A DNA stretch of 64,000 bases from Janthinobacterium lividum (GCF_011601275.1 NZ_JAAOLY010000013.1:62001-126000), one strand, 5' to 3'. Shown: positions 8,277-17,907, counted from the stretch's first letter. The notes: generated by a model from the letters alone, not told the origin. Translations and numbers: made by a program.

Positions 8277-10244
8277 TTAACGTCCGAGGCCGATGACCAC
8301 GTCGAACAGGGTGCTGGCGATCTGCATGACCTTGCCGCAGGCCTGGTAGGCTTGCTGGTAGCGCAGCAGATTGGCCGCCTCTTCATCGAGGTTGACGCCG
8401 GAGACGGCTTGCTGCTGCGTGCTGGTTTGCTGCAACAACGCAAGACTGGCCAGGCCGCTGACCTGTACTTCGCGCGTCTTGTTGCCGACATAGCTGACGG
8501 TTTCCGCGTACGAACCCTGGAACGTGGCCTTGCCGCCATCAAGAATGTTCTTTGTCTGCAAGCCCGCCAGCAAAGAGGCATTGCGGTTGTCCCCTACGCC
8601 GCCCGAGTTCGGGGCGATGGTGAATTTATCGCCCTGCGCGGGCGCCCCCGTCATGTTGAAGTTGATGCCGCCAAAGCTGAAGCTGTCGCCTTCCGTGTAC
8701 GGGATATTCGCCGTGCCTGCCGGATATGTGGTGGTCGCGCCGTTCAAGCCTTTCACCGTCACGGCCTGGCCCGCGGGGAAACCCGACAGCGAAGTAGTCG
8801 CCTTGTCGTACGTCAAGGTGACGGTGCCTGTCAAGGCATTGCCCGGCGTTAAATATGCTTTGTCCACGCTACCTGCGCCGAGCTTGCCGCTACCCGTGTT
8901 GCTGACGGGCGCGCCCGTGGCGATCGGCGCGCCGGCGGCCAGCTTGTTACGGTCGGTAATCGCCACGGCCAGGTCGGAAGCGCCGTGGGCAGTTGGCTTG
9001 ACCATGAAGTTGTCGCCTTCGGCAGCGGCGCCCGTGATCGAGAAATCCACGCCGTCGATGGTTTGCGGCACCGTTTGCGGATACGGATTGATGGTTGTTT
9101 TCGCGCCGTCGCTCTGGCGCGTCACCACGTAATTGGCGCCGTCATACTTGACGGCATAATCGCTGGCCGTCAGCTTGGTCGGATCGCTGACCTTGGCCGA
9201 CACCACGGTCGTGCTGGTCGCGTTGTTGCGGTAGTCGGCGCCGATGACGGGATCGGGCAACTTGAAGAAGTCGGTCCCCATCTCGCCATTCAAGTCCTGG
9301 CCCAGCTTGTGCTGTTCATTGAAGGTGGACGCCAGCGCGATGGCGACCTTGCCCAGCGAATTCTGGATACGGTCCAGGCTGCCACTGCGGAATTCCAGCA
9401 AGCCGCCCAGCGCACCGCCGCTCAGGGAACTTTCCGACAGCTTGGTAACGCTCGTACCCGTCACATAGCCCACGTCCAGGCGGTTCGGGTCCGTCGGCGA
9501 CGGCGTGGTGGCCAGTTCAAAGTTCTTGTCGCCCACCACCAGTGGCTGGCCCGAGCCGATCGAGACGGTAATCGAGTTGCCGGCGCCAGGCTGAATCGTT
9601 GCCTTGACGTATTTGTTCAGCTCCGTGATCAACTGGTCGCGCTGGTCCAGCAAATCATTGGGCTGATTGCTTTCATTTACGGTCAGATTGGTAATCGCGG
9701 TATTGAGCTCCGCGATCTGCTTGGCGTAGGAGTTGATCACTTTCACGTTCGAGGTAATCTGCGAATTGACGCCGTCGCCGATTTCCGTCAAGCGCGCGCT
9801 GAGGCCCTGGAAGCGCGCCGTCAGCGAGTTTGCGCTCGACAGCAATGCCTGGCGCGACGACACGGACGAGGGATTCGAGCTGAAATCCTGCACGCCCTTG
9901 AAGAAATCGGCCATCGCCGGCGACAGCCCGGCCGTGGGATCGGCCAGCATATTGTCGATCTGGCTGATCTGCGTGTAGTAGGCGTCGAGCGAACTGGTGG
10001 CCGACTGCGCGCCATTCACCTGGGCCGCCATGAAACCGTCGTACTGGCGCTTGACTTGCGATACCTCGGTACCATTGCCAACAAAGCCATAGCCGGCATT
10101 GTTGAACTGCGCCGTCTGCTGCAGCACCACCTGGCGGTTGTAACCGTCCACGTTGGCATTGGTGATGTTATGCCCGGTCGTCGACAGGCCCACCTGCGCT
10201 GCAAGCAAACCGCTCTTACCGATGCTGAGTAGATTCGAAGTCAT
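8277..10244 (-). CDS. flgK: Flagellar hook-associated protein FlgK (HAP1)
   Basis: A 655-residue FlgK, the first junction protein on the hook. The N terminus (SIGKSGLLAAQVGLSTTGHNITNANVDGYNRQ) and C terminus (SGVNLDEEAANLLRYQQAYQACGKVMQ) are the conserved axial-protein ends; the long centre is variable. It follows flgJ with an 88-base gap that contains a near-consensus sigma-28 promoter, so flgK and flgL can be transcribed late, separately from the class II flg operon. Confidence 0.97.
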   Translation of the reverse strand: MTSNLLSIGKSGLLAAQVGLSTTGHNITNANVDGYNRQVVLQQTAQFNNAGYGFVGNGTEVSQVKRQYDGFMAAQVNGAQSATSSLDAYYTQISQIDNMLADPTAGLSPAMADFFKGVQDFSSNPSSVSSRQALLSSANSLTARFQGLSARLTEIGDGVNSQITSNVKVINSYAKQIAELNTAITNLTVNESNQPNDLLDQRDQLITELNKYVKATIQPGAGNSITVSIGSGQPLVVGDKNFELATTPSPTDPNRLDVGYVTGTSVTKLSESSLSGGALGGLLEFRSGSLDRIQNSLGKVAIALASTFNEQHKLGQDLNGEMGTDFFKLPDPVIGADYRNNATSTTVVSAKVSDPTKLTASDYAVKYDGANYVVTRQSDGAKTTINPYPQTVPQTIDGVDFSITGAAAEGDNFMVKPTAHGASDLAVAITDRNKLAAGAPIATGAPVSNTGSGKLGAGSVDKAYLTPGNALTGTVTLTYDKATTSLSGFPAGQAVTVKGLNGATTTYPAGTANIPYTEGDSFSFGGINFNMTGAPAQGDKFTIAPNSGGVGDNRNASLLAGLQTKNILDGGKATFQGSYAETVSYVGNKTREVQVSGLASLALLQQTSTQQQAVSGVNLDEEAANLLRYQQAYQACGKVMQIASTLFDVVIGLGR

Positions 10245-10272
10245 GGTGTCTTATTGGTTACTGTCATGAGTA

Positions 10273-10299
10273 TTTACGGCAGCCGCGGCGAAAACTTGA
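10273..10299 (-). promoter_or_regulatory. Sigma-28 (FliA) promoter for flgKL
   Basis: On the minus strand the sequence reads TCAAGTTT, an 11-base spacer, then GCCGTAAA. This matches the flagellar sigma-28 consensus (TAAAGTTT, 11 bases, GCCGATAA) at 7 of 8 bases in the -35 and 6 of 8 in the -10, with exact spacing. It lies 29 bases before the flgK start codon. Confidence 0.85.
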
Positions 10300-10332
10300 A
10301 GCGCGCGGCCGGCACAGGGGTGCGGCGTGTTA

Positions 10333-11253
10333 CTAGCCGACCAGCGAATTCTTGATTATTTTTGTCAATTTGGCAGCGTAATTCGGGTCCGTCGCGTAGC
10401 CGGCTTTCTGCAAGCCGTGGGCGAACGTGCTGGCGTCGCCCGCGCTGGCCAGGACTTTCTCGTAGCGCTTGTTGTTGGTAATCAACTGCGCATAATCCTT
10501 GAAGCTGTCCGCATAGCTGTCGTAGGCGCGGAATTTTTCCACCTTGCGCTGCGCCTTGCCATTCACGTATTCCGTGGTGACGGCTTCCGTAACCTTGCCC
10601 TTCCAGTCGCTGGACGCCTTGATGCCAAACAGGTTGTGGCTGCTGCTGCCGTCGCGGGCGATGATTTCGCGCTTGCCCCAGCCCGTTTCCAGCGCCGCCT
10701 GGCCCAGCATGAACTTGGCCGGGATGCCCGTGGCGCGGCTCGCTTCTTCCGCATGCACGCCCAGTTTTTCCTGGAAGGCGCGCACGTGCGGCGCCTGCGT
10801 GGCGTTGGCCTTGTCGCTCAGGGTCTTGCCGGTGGCGCTGGCGGAACCTTCGGTGAGAGCGCCCTGCTGCTGGCGGAACGCGGCCAGCGCCTGCGCCATG
10901 CTGGAAGAGCGGGGCGATGGCGCTTCGGCGCCATCGGCGGCCAGCGCCTGGTTCGACGACGACAACTGGCGGATCAGCACATCCGCCAGGCCCGTGCCCC
11001 GCTTGGCCAGGTTCTGGCTCGTCTGCTGGTCCAGCATCGAGGTGTACATCTTGCTTTGCTGGCTATCCATGATGCCGTCCTGCGGCGTGGCTTCGCGCAT
11101 GCTTTTCATCATCATGTTGATGAACATGGCTTCGAATTGCGTGGCCGCCTCTTTCAGGGCGGCGGGGTCCTTCGCCTTGGCGGACTGGCGCAAGCCATCC
11201 ATGCCCTTGACGTCATAGGCGGCGGTATTGCTGAGGTCGGTTTGGCTGATCAT
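10333..11253 (-). CDS. flgJ: Flagellar rod-cap protein and peptidoglycan hydrolase FlgJ
   Basis: A 306-residue two-domain FlgJ. The N-terminal rod-cap domain (about 10-105, with AATQFEAMFINMMMKSMREA) directs rod assembly. The C-terminal glucosaminidase domain (about 150-300, with LGQAALETGWGKREI carrying the expected catalytic Glu and SHNLFGIKA) opens the cell wall for the rod. The ATG at 11253 gives the family-typical start; the longer frame begins at a TTG inside flgI. It follows flgI with a 10-base gap. Confidence 0.96.
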   Translation of the reverse strand: MISQTDLSNTAAYDVKGMDGLRQSAKAKDPAALKEAATQFEAMFINMMMKSMREATPQDGIMDSQQSKMYTSMLDQQTSQNLAKRGTGLADVLIRQLSSSNQALAADGAEAPSPRSSSMAQALAAFRQQQGALTEGSASATGKTLSDKANATQAPHVRAFQEKLGVHAEEASRATGIPAKFMLGQAALETGWGKREIIARDGSSSHNLFGIKASSDWKGKVTEAVTTEYVNGKAQRKVEKFRAYDSYADSFKDYAQLITNNKRYEKVLASAGDASTFAHGLQKAGYATDPNYAAKLTKIIKNSLVG

Positions 11254-11263
11254 GGCGTGTCCA

Positions 11264-12379
11264 TCAAATGATTTCAAGTTCGGCGCGCAGCGAACCGGCC
11301 GCCTTCATCGCCTGCAGGATGGCCAGCAAGTCTTGCGGCGAGGCGCCGATGGCGTTCAGGGCTTTCACCACCTCGGACAGCGAGGCGCCGCCCTTGACCA
11401 GCATGACCTTGCCCGGCTCTTTCTTGATATCGATCTGCGCCGTCTGCGTGACCACCGTGCGCCCGCCCGACAATGGCGGCGGCTGGCTCACCTGCGGCTC
11501 GACATTGATGGTGACGGACAGGTTGCCGTGCGAAATGGCACATGTTTCCAGGGTGACGGACTGGTTCATCACGACGGAACCGGTGCGCGCATTCATGATG
11601 ACCTTGGCCGCCAGGCGGGCCGGATTGACTTCGATGCTTTCCAGCTGGCCCAGGAAGGACACGCGCTGGTCGCTGCCGCCCGGCGACTGCACCTGGATCA
11701 CGCGGCCATCGAGCGCGGCGGCCGTGCCCGCGCCGTAGCGGCTGTTGATGGCGTCGACCACGCGGCTGGCGGTGGCGAAATCGGTGGCGTTCAATTCCAG
11801 GCGGATCGTGTTGTTGGCGCCCAGCGCCGAAGGCACGCTGCGCTCGACGGTCGCGCCGCCCGAGATGCGCCCAACGCTCAAGTGATTGATGACGACCGAG
11901 CTGCCGGCCGCCTGCGCGCCCACGCCGCCCACGAGCACGTTGCCCTGCGCCATGCCGTACACCTGGCCGTCGGCGCCCTTCAATGGCGTCATCAATAAAG
12001 TGCCGCCGCGCAAGCTTTTCGCATTGCCCATCGACGACACCGTCACATCGAGCAACTGGCCTGGCTGGGCAAACGCGGGCAAGGCCGTCGTCACCATCAC
12101 GGCGGCCACGTTTTTCAGCTGCAAACTGGTGCCTTGCGGCAAATTGATGCCTTGCTGCTGCAGCATGGCCGCCACGCTCTGGATGGTAAACGGGGTTTGC
12201 GTGGTCTGGTCGCCGCTGCCATCGAGGCCGACGACGAGGCCATAGCCCATCAGTTGATTCTGGCGCACGCCGGCGATGCTGGCCAGGTCCTTGATGCGCT
12301 CGGCTTGCGCCGCAGGCGCCAGCAGGGAGAGAGCCAGGCCGCAGATGGCCAGCAAGCGGGGAAAGGTCACGGTCGCCAT
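11264..12379 (-). CDS. flgI: Flagellar P-ring protein FlgI
   Basis: A 371-residue periplasmic protein that forms the P-ring in the peptidoglycan layer. It has a signal peptide (about 1-26, cleavage after AAQA) and the highly conserved start of the mature protein, ERIKDLASIAGVRQNQLMGYG. Length is usual for the family. It lies 2 bases after flgH and is transcribed with it. Confidence 0.97.
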   Translation of the reverse strand: MATVTFPRLLAICGLALSLLAPAAQAERIKDLASIAGVRQNQLMGYGLVVGLDGSGDQTTQTPFTIQSVAAMLQQQGINLPQGTSLQLKNVAAVMVTTALPAFAQPGQLLDVTVSSMGNAKSLRGGTLLMTPLKGADGQVYGMAQGNVLVGGVGAQAAGSSVVINHLSVGRISGGATVERSVPSALGANNTIRLELNATDFATASRVVDAINSRYGAGTAAALDGRVIQVQSPGGSDQRVSFLGQLESIEVNPARLAAKVIMNARTGSVVMNQSVTLETCAISHGNLSVTINVEPQVSQPPPLSGGRTVVTQTAQIDIKKEPGKVMLVKGGASLSEVVKALNAIGASPQDLLAILQAMKAAGSLRAELEII

Positions 12380-12381
12380 GA

Positions 12382-13032
12382 TCAGAACGGCAGCAGGCTG
12401 AGGAAGAAGCGCGACGCCATCGAGGCCATTTCGGCGCGGTCGATCTGGCTGTTGGTGCGGTATTCGACGCGCGCATCGGCCACTTGGGTCGATGGCACGA
12501 CGTTGCCCGTGCCGATAGTATCCGGATTGACCATGCCCGAGAAGCGGATGAATTCCGTGCCCTTGTTCATGGCGATCTGTTTCTCGCCGGCGACGATCAG
12601 GTTGCCGTTCGGCAGCACTTCAATCACCGTCACGCCGATCACGCCGGAAAAGGTATTGCTGGCGGACTGGTTGTCGCCATCGGCAAATTTCGTCGCGCCA
12701 TTCGCCGCCACGGTGCCGCCCAGGCGGCCCTGCAGCATGCCTGGCGTGCTGAAGCCCACGCTGCCCGACTTGTTGCCGGAACTGGCGCCCGCCTTGACGG
12801 CGTTCGTGCGCTCGGTGATGGCGATCGTCATGGTGTCGCCCACGTGGCGCGCGCGGCGGTCTTCGAAGGCGGGACGGTAGGTCGACGGCTGGTAGATGGA
12901 GCCATTGTTGACGACCACGGGTTCCGGCATCGGCGCGCGCGTGGTGGTGGGATATTGCACGATGGACGTAGGCGTGATGGCGCAGCCGGACAGCAGGACT
13001 GCAGAGAGCAAAGCGATGATGGGGTATTGCAT
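12382..13032 (-). CDS. flgH: Flagellar L-ring lipoprotein FlgH
   Basis: A 216-residue outer-membrane lipoprotein forming the L-ring. The signal peptide ends in the lipobox LLSGC (Cys near residue 16), and the mature protein contains RARHVGDTMTIAITERTNA and the C-terminal GMVNPDTIGTGNVVPSTQVADARVEY region. The ATG at 13032 is preceded by a strong GGAGG; a longer frame from 13068 has no such site. The gap to flgG is 50 bases. Confidence 0.96.
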   Translation of the reverse strand: MQYPIIALLSAVLLSGCAITPTSIVQYPTTTRAPMPEPVVVNNGSIYQPSTYRPAFEDRRARHVGDTMTIAITERTNAVKAGASSGNKSGSVGFSTPGMLQGRLGGTVAANGATKFADGDNQSASNTFSGVIGVTVIEVLPNGNLIVAGEKQIAMNKGTEFIRFSGMVNPDTIGTGNVVPSTQVADARVEYRTNSQIDRAEMASMASRFFLSLLPF

Positions 13033-13082
13033 GGCGAACCTCCGCTGCCATCCGGCGGCGGATGGCATGACGACTATGAAAA

Positions 13083-13865
13083 TTAAAGTTGCGACAATTT
13101 CTGCAGCATTTGATCGGATGTGGTGATGGCCTTGCTGTTGATCTCGTAGGCGCGCTGCGTCTGGATCATGTTGACCATTTCCTCGGCCACGTTGACGTTC
13201 GACGTTTCGATATAACCCTGCATCAGCACGCCGGCGCCGTTGGTGCCCGGGGTGTTGGTTTGCGCCACGCCCGAGGCGCCCGTTTCCATGTACAGGTTTT
13301 CGCCTTTCGATTCCAGGCCGGCCGGATTGACGAAGGTGGTCAGCTGCAGCGAGCCGATCTGCGATGGCGCAACCGTGTCGGGCAAGGTGACGGACACGGT
13401 GCCGTCGCGCGCCACGGTCAGGCTCAGCGCATTGGTCGGCACGGTGATGGCCGGCTGGATGACGAAACCTTCGGAAGTGACGAGCTGGCCGTTGGCATCC
13501 GTCTGGAACGAGCCGTCGCGCGTGTAGGCGGTAGCGCCGTCCGGCATCAGCACCTGGAAAAAGCCCGTGCCGTTGACCATCACGTCGCGCGAATTGCCCG
13601 ATGCCTGGGGATTGCCCTGCGTATGGATGCGTTCGGTGGCCACGGTGCGTACGCCCGTGCCGATCTGCAAGCCCGATGGCAGCTGGGTCTGCTGCGACGA
13701 TTGCGCGCCAGGCTGGCGCACATTTTGATACAGCAAGTCTTCAAACACGGCGCGCGACTTCTTGAAGCCCGTGGTGCTGACGTTGGCCAGGTTATTGGCG
13801 ATCACGTCCATCTGCGTCTGCTGCGCTTCCAGGCCGGTCTTGGCAATCCAAAGGGAACGAATCAT
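13083..13865 (-). CDS. flgG: Flagellar distal rod protein FlgG
   Basis: A 260-residue distal rod protein. The N terminus ([47 protein letters not shown]) is nearly the textbook FlgG sequence, and the C terminus carries the axial motif [24 protein letters not shown]. It sits between flgF and flgH in the canonical order. An AGAAA-rich leader precedes the ATG. Confidence 0.97.
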   Translation of the reverse strand: MIRSLWIAKTGLEAQQTQMDVIANNLANVSTTGFKKSRAVFEDLLYQNVRQPGAQSSQQTQLPSGLQIGTGVRTVATERIHTQGNPQASGNSRDVMVNGTGFFQVLMPDGATAYTRDGSFQTDANGQLVTSEGFVIQPAITVPTNALSLTVARDGTVSVTLPDTVAPSQIGSLQLTTFVNPAGLESKGENLYMETGASGVAQTNTPGTNGAGVLMQGYIETSNVNVAEEMVNMIQTQRAYEINSKAITTSDQMLQKLSQL

Positions 13866-13937
13866 GATTTTTCTCCAATAACAGCGCTAACCAGCCCTGT
13901 AGACAATTTCTATGTGACCATTATGCGGGCGCCCCCA

Positions 13938-14681
13938 TCAATTCAAAGCGAGGATCTGGGTGGCTTTCGCCGCGTTATTCTCGGCATTCTTCAACAGGCT
14001 CATTTGCGTTTCGAACTGGCGCGCCAGGGCGATCATGCTGACCATGGAGTCGACGGGGCTGACATTGCTGCCTTCCAGCGCACCGGTAGTCAGCTTGACG
14101 GCCTGGTCGGCCTGCGCCACCGTGCCGTCTTTCAGGCGGAACAGGCCGTCGTCGCCGCGCACCAGTTGCTGCTCGGGCGGATTGACCAGCTTGATGCGTC
14201 CCAGCACCGTCGATGGGCCTGGCGGCACGTCCGTGGAAATCGTGCCCACCGTGCCGTCGCTGGCGATGGCCACCGTCACGCCGGGCGGAATGGCCATGGG
14301 CCCCGTATCGCCCTGCACCATCAGGCCCGACTGCGTCTGCAGCATGCCGTTTTCATTGAGTTTCAAGGCGCCGTTGCGCGTGTAGGCTTCGGAACCGTCG
14401 GCCGACTGCACCGCGATCCAGCCCGCGTTTTCCACGGCCACGTCGAGCGCGCGGCCCGTGTGCTGCATCGGACCTTGCGTGAAATCGGAACCGACCGTCG
14501 AATCGACAACAAAGGCGCGCGTCGGCATCATGCCGTCGGCCACCACGGGCACGGCGCGGAACGAGTCGAGCTGGGCACGGAAACCCGTACTGGTGGCGTT
14601 CGCCAGGTTGTTCGCCGTGGTCGCCTGCTTGTCGAGGATGTGCTTGGCGCCCGAGCCGGCGGTGTAGATGAGACGGTCCAT
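13938..14681 (-). CDS. flgF: Flagellar proximal rod protein FlgF
   Basis: A 247-residue proximal rod protein with the family start MDRLIYTAGSGAKHILDKQATTANNLANATSTGFRAQL and the C-terminal axial motif SNVSPVDSMVSMIALARQFE. A GGGAGAAA ribosome-binding site precedes the ATG. A terminator-like hairpin lies between flgE and this gene, so its expression may be lower than that of the hook gene. Confidence 0.96.
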   Translation of the reverse strand: MDRLIYTAGSGAKHILDKQATTANNLANATSTGFRAQLDSFRAVPVVADGMMPTRAFVVDSTVGSDFTQGPMQHTGRALDVAVENAGWIAVQSADGSEAYTRNGALKLNENGMLQTQSGLMVQGDTGPMAIPPGVTVAIASDGTVGTISTDVPPGPSTVLGRIKLVNPPEQQLVRGDDGLFRLKDGTVAQADQAVKLTTGALEGSNVSPVDSMVSMIALARQFETQMSLLKNAENNAAKATQILALN

Positions 14682-14710
14682 TTTTTATTTCTCCCAAACC
14701 AACAATAAAA

Positions 14711-14731
14711 TCGGGGGCATACGCCCCCGGT
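14711..14731 (-). terminator. Terminator-like hairpin between flgE and flgF
   Basis: A perfect 7-base-pair GC stem (CGGGGGC 14712-14718 with GCCCCCG 14723-14729, 4-base loop) begins 10 bases past the flgE stop and is followed on the minus strand by ATTTTATT. It looks like an intrinsic terminator or attenuator inside the flg operon. The T tract is interrupted, so partial read-through is likely. Confidence 0.6.
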
Positions 14732-14738
14732 CAACTTA

Positions 14739-16286
14739 TTAGCGGAGGTTGACTAAGGTTTGCAAAACAGAATCCTGCGTCTTGATGGTCTGCGCATTCG
14801 CCTGGTAGGCGCGCTGGGCCGTAATCATGTTGACCAGTTCCGCCGTCAGATCGACGTTCGACACTTCCACCGACGAGGCGCGCAAGTTGCCCAGGTTGCC
14901 CGTCTTGGGCTCGGCCGTGACAGGCTTGCCCGAAGCCGAGCTTTCCACCCAGGCGTTATTGCCCAGCGGCTCCAGGCCGTTCGGGTTGACGAAGTTGCTC
15001 AACACCACCTGGCCCAGGCTGCGCGTCTTGCCATTGTTGTACTGGCCCTGGATGACACCGTCGTCGCCCACGATGAACTGGCTCAGCTGGCCCGCCTTGT
15101 AGCCGTCCGCTTCCGTTTTCTTTTCCGCCGTGGTGGTGCCCAGCTGGGAAGACTTGCTGAAATCGACTTGGACCGACAGGGTCGCATTCGCGCCCGTGGC
15201 CGGGAAGATCGGCAGGTTGACGGTGACGGGCAGGGTTTGCGGCGGCGTCAGGGCCAGCATGGCAGCCCGGTCCAGGCTGCCGACCGTGTTGAAGACCAGC
15301 GAACCGGTCTTGACGGCTGGCACATTGGTGACGGCGCGGACGGCGGCGTCGATCTGGTCGGGCGTGCGGCTCGAGTTGATACCATTGGGCACGGCGCTAC
15401 CATAGGTAGCGGCGATGGCGGCCAGTTGCGCCGGCGTGGCGCCCGCGGCGGCGGCGGCGGCCGAGACAGCGGCACCGACGGCATTGCCATAGGCGACGGC
15501 GGCGGTCGTCACATTGGCCGGCACCAGCGGCACGGCCGTGGCGGCGGCCTGGTAGGCGGCGCGCGCGGCCAGCGAGGCAGGATCCGTCTGCAGGGCGGCC
15601 GCGGCCTTCATGCTGGTTACTTCCGTGCCGTCCATGGCCGAGTAGACATCCCAGGTGTTGGTGCCCGTCTTGACATAGAAATTCGACATGATGTGGGAAT
15701 TGCCCAGCGAATCGAAGACTTCAACGGGAAACGATTTGTGGAACGAAGTTTCTTCCGTTGTCTTGAACGGCACCGTGGTCGGCATGGCCGTATTCGAATT
15801 CAGGTTGACTTCCGTGCTGATCTTGGTCGTTGCCTGCGGTTTCATGTCCGACTGGTCGATCTGCAGGGGCACGATGGCGCCGGCAACGATCTTGCCGTTG
15901 GCGTCGGCCGGATAGCCGGTCAGCTGCGCCAGCTGGGCGTTGACGATGAAGCCGCTCTTGTCGACCTGGAACTGGCCATTGCGCGAGTACTGGATGGCGC
16001 CGTTGACGCTGGTACGGAAAAAGCCGGCGCCATTGATGGCGATGTCGAGGGGATTCGACGACGATTCCAGGTTACCCTGGTTGAATTGCTGGGCGATTTG
16101 CGAGACCGACACGCCGATCCCCGCCTGGTTGCCGCCCACGCCATACAGCGAGTTGGCATAAATGTCGGCGAACTGGGCCTGCGACTGCTTGAAACCCACG
16201 GTCGACGAGTTGGCGATGTTGTTGCCGATGACGTCCAGCGATTTGGCGGCGCCATTCAAGCCGCTCAGGCCTTGTTGGAAAGACAT
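14739..16286 (-). CDS. flgE: Flagellar hook protein FlgE
   Basis: A 515-residue hook protein. The conserved N terminus (FQQGLSGLNGAAKSLDVIGNNIANSSTVGFK), the GAGFF segment and the C-terminal axial motif (SNVDLTAELVNMITAQRAYQANAQTIK) are present. It is longer than a typical FlgE (about 400 residues) because of an Ala-rich insertion at about residues 222-326 (bases 15309-15623), presumably in a surface domain. The start has AGGAG 6 bases upstream. It follows flgD, which caps the growing hook. Confidence 0.97.
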   Translation of the reverse strand: MSFQQGLSGLNGAAKSLDVIGNNIANSSTVGFKQSQAQFADIYANSLYGVGGNQAGIGVSVSQIAQQFNQGNLESSSNPLDIAINGAGFFRTSVNGAIQYSRNGQFQVDKSGFIVNAQLAQLTGYPADANGKIVAGAIVPLQIDQSDMKPQATTKISTEVNLNSNTAMPTTVPFKTTEETSFHKSFPVEVFDSLGNSHIMSNFYVKTGTNTWDVYSAMDGTEVTSMKAAAALQTDPASLAARAAYQAAATAVPLVPANVTTAAVAYGNAVGAAVSAAAAAAGATPAQLAAIAATYGSAVPNGINSSRTPDQIDAAVRAVTNVPAVKTGSLVFNTVGSLDRAAMLALTPPQTLPVTVNLPIFPATGANATLSVQVDFSKSSQLGTTTAEKKTEADGYKAGQLSQFIVGDDGVIQGQYNNGKTRSLGQVVLSNFVNPNGLEPLGNNAWVESSASGKPVTAEPKTGNLGNLRASSVEVSNVDLTAELVNMITAQRAYQANAQTIKTQDSVLQTLVNLR

Positions 16287-16339
16287 TGTGTTCTCCTGGT
16301 AGAAATTAGGGGTAGAGGGTCACGCTAAGGGAAAGCGGC

Positions 16340-17035
16340 TTACAGAATCTGTTTCACGTCGGCCATGGTGATGCTGCCCACGCCCGGCACATTCAATTTC
16401 ACGCCATTCGCGCCCGTCGACACGCTGGCGACCGAACCGAACATCAGCGCCGTTGCATCCTTGAGCTTGGTACCGCCGCGCGTGGCTTCCACCGCGAAGG
16501 TATAGGCGCCGTCAGCCAGCACGACGGGCTTGCCGTCCTTGTCGAGATCGGCGGTGGAACCGTTCCAGCCCAGCGGCAAGGTGCCCGCCGCCTGTGCGCC
16601 CAGGTCGATGGAATGGACTTCCTTGCCATCCTTGTAGATGATGACCTTGACCTTGTCGGCTGCCGTGGCCAGGTCCACGCCCAGCAGCGCGGCGCTCTTG
16701 CTCAGGTTGATGTCCTTGCCCGCCGTCAACACGCCATGGCCGATGATGTTGGCCGCTTGCATCGATTCGGCTTGCTGGTAGCTGGCCCTCAAGCTTTCCA
16801 CGGTGGTATTGAGCTTGTTGACGCCCGTCACCGTGGACAGTTGCGCCAGCTGGCTGGTCAATTGCGCATTGTCCAGCGGATTCATCGGATCCTGGTTTTT
16901 CAGCTGGGTAACCAGCAGGGTGAGGAATTTGTTCGTTTCCGCTTCGACACTGCCTGGCTCGGCCGTCGTCTTCTTCGGATTCATCGTCGCCATCAGGTCG
17001 GTGATTTTGGAGGTACTGGTATCGATGGTTGCCAT
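16340..17035 (-). CDS. flgD: Flagellar hook cap protein FlgD
   Basis: A 231-residue hook-cap scaffold protein. The N-terminal part carries the diagnostic FLTLLVTQLKNQDPMNPLDNAQLTSQLAQLSTVTGVNKLN (about 38-78). A Tudor-like and fibronectin-like C-terminal part (about 85-225) ends with the FlgE-like strand. It lies between flgC and flgE in the canonical order. Confidence 0.96.
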   Translation of the reverse strand: MATIDTSTSKITDLMATMNPKKTTAEPGSVEAETNKFLTLLVTQLKNQDPMNPLDNAQLTSQLAQLSTVTGVNKLNTTVESLRASYQQAESMQAANIIGHGVLTAGKDINLSKSAALLGVDLATAADKVKVIIYKDGKEVHSIDLGAQAAGTLPLGWNGSTADLDKDGKPVVLADGAYTFAVEATRGGTKLKDATALMFGSVASVSTGANGVKLNVPGVGSITMADVKQIL

Positions 17036-17050
17036 AATGATCAGTCAGCC

Positions 17051-17452
17051 TTATTGGCCGAGGGTGAGGGTTTTCAGGAGCAGCGACTTGGCCGCGTTCA
17101 TGGTTTCCACATTGGTCTGGTACGAGCGCGAGGCCGACAGCATGTTGACCATTTCATCAACGGTATTGACGTTGGGCATGGTGACGTAGCCCTTCTCGTC
17201 GGCCAGCGGATTCTTCGGGTCGTAGACCAGTTTCATCGGCGAAGGATCTTCGATCACCTTCTGCACCTTGACGGCCGTGGCGCCGTTGGCCATGGGCACG
17301 GCTTCGAACACCACCTGCTTGGCGCGGTAGGCTTCGCCCGTGGCGCTGGTGGCGCTGTCGGCATTGGCCAGATTGCTGGCCACCGTGTTCAGGCGCTGCG
17401 CCTGGGCGCTCATGGCTGAACCGGAAACATTGAAGATATTAAATAGCGACAT
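17051..17452 (-). CDS. flgC: Flagellar proximal rod protein FlgC
   Basis: A 133-residue proximal rod protein with the family start [33 protein letters not shown] and the C-terminal [26 protein letters not shown]. Length is normal. It begins 2 bases after the flgB stop, indicating coupled translation. Confidence 0.97.
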   Translation of the reverse strand: MSLFNIFNVSGSAMSAQAQRLNTVASNLANADSATSATGEAYRAKQVVFEAVPMANGATAVKVQKVIEDPSPMKLVYDPKNPLADEKGYVTMPNVNTVDEMVNMLSASRSYQTNVETMNAAKSLLLKTLTLGQ

Positions 17453-17454
17453 GA

Positions 17455-17907
17455 TTATTGTCCTCCCTGGATGGCCGTCAGCATGCCCTTGATCTGCGAG
17501 TTGAGGAACGTCACGGCCGCCTCGTAGCGGATGGCGTTGTCGGCAAAGGCGTTGCGCTCAAGGTCCATGTCAACCGTATTGCCATCGACGGCGCCCTGGG
17601 CCGGCGCGCGGTACAGCAGTGGCGTGCCATCGGCCAGGGTCTCGACCTTGCCGCCGCCGGTGGCGCCCGCAGCCGCGGCCACGCCCTTGCCCGGCAGATG
17701 CTGCGGCGCCGTGCCATTCAGGGCCGGCGGCACGCCGTCCTTGCGCGCCATCGCCCCCTTCAGGGCGGCGGCGAAATCGACATCGCGCGCCTTGTAGTTG
17801 GGCGTGTCGGCATTGGCGATATTCGAGGCGAGCAATTCCTGGCGCGTCGAGCGCAGGCTCAGCGCCGTCTCGTTGAAGCGCATGTAATCGTCGAGTTTCC
17901 CTATCAT
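17455..17907 (-). CDS. flgB: Flagellar proximal rod protein FlgB
   Basis: A 150-residue proximal rod protein; the N terminus contains the axial motif [24 protein letters not shown]. The ATG at 17907 ([13 protein letters not shown]) with a CGGAG site is chosen over a frame starting at 17982, which lacks one. It is the first gene of the long flgBCDEFGHIJ operon and is divergent from flgA. Confidence 0.95.
   Translation of the reverse strand: MIGKLDDYMRFNETALSLRSTRQELLASNIANADTPNYKARDVDFAAALKGAMARKDGVPPALNGTAPQHLPGKGVAAAAGATGGGKVETLADGTPLLYRAPAQGAVDGNTVDMDLERNAFADNAIRYEAAVTFLNSQIKGMLTAIQGGQ

Noticed and set aside
15420..15480. GCG/GGC triplet run that looks like a microsatellite
   Set aside because: It encodes the Ala-rich insertion of FlgE with mixed Ala codons and is coding sequence, not a non-coding repeat.
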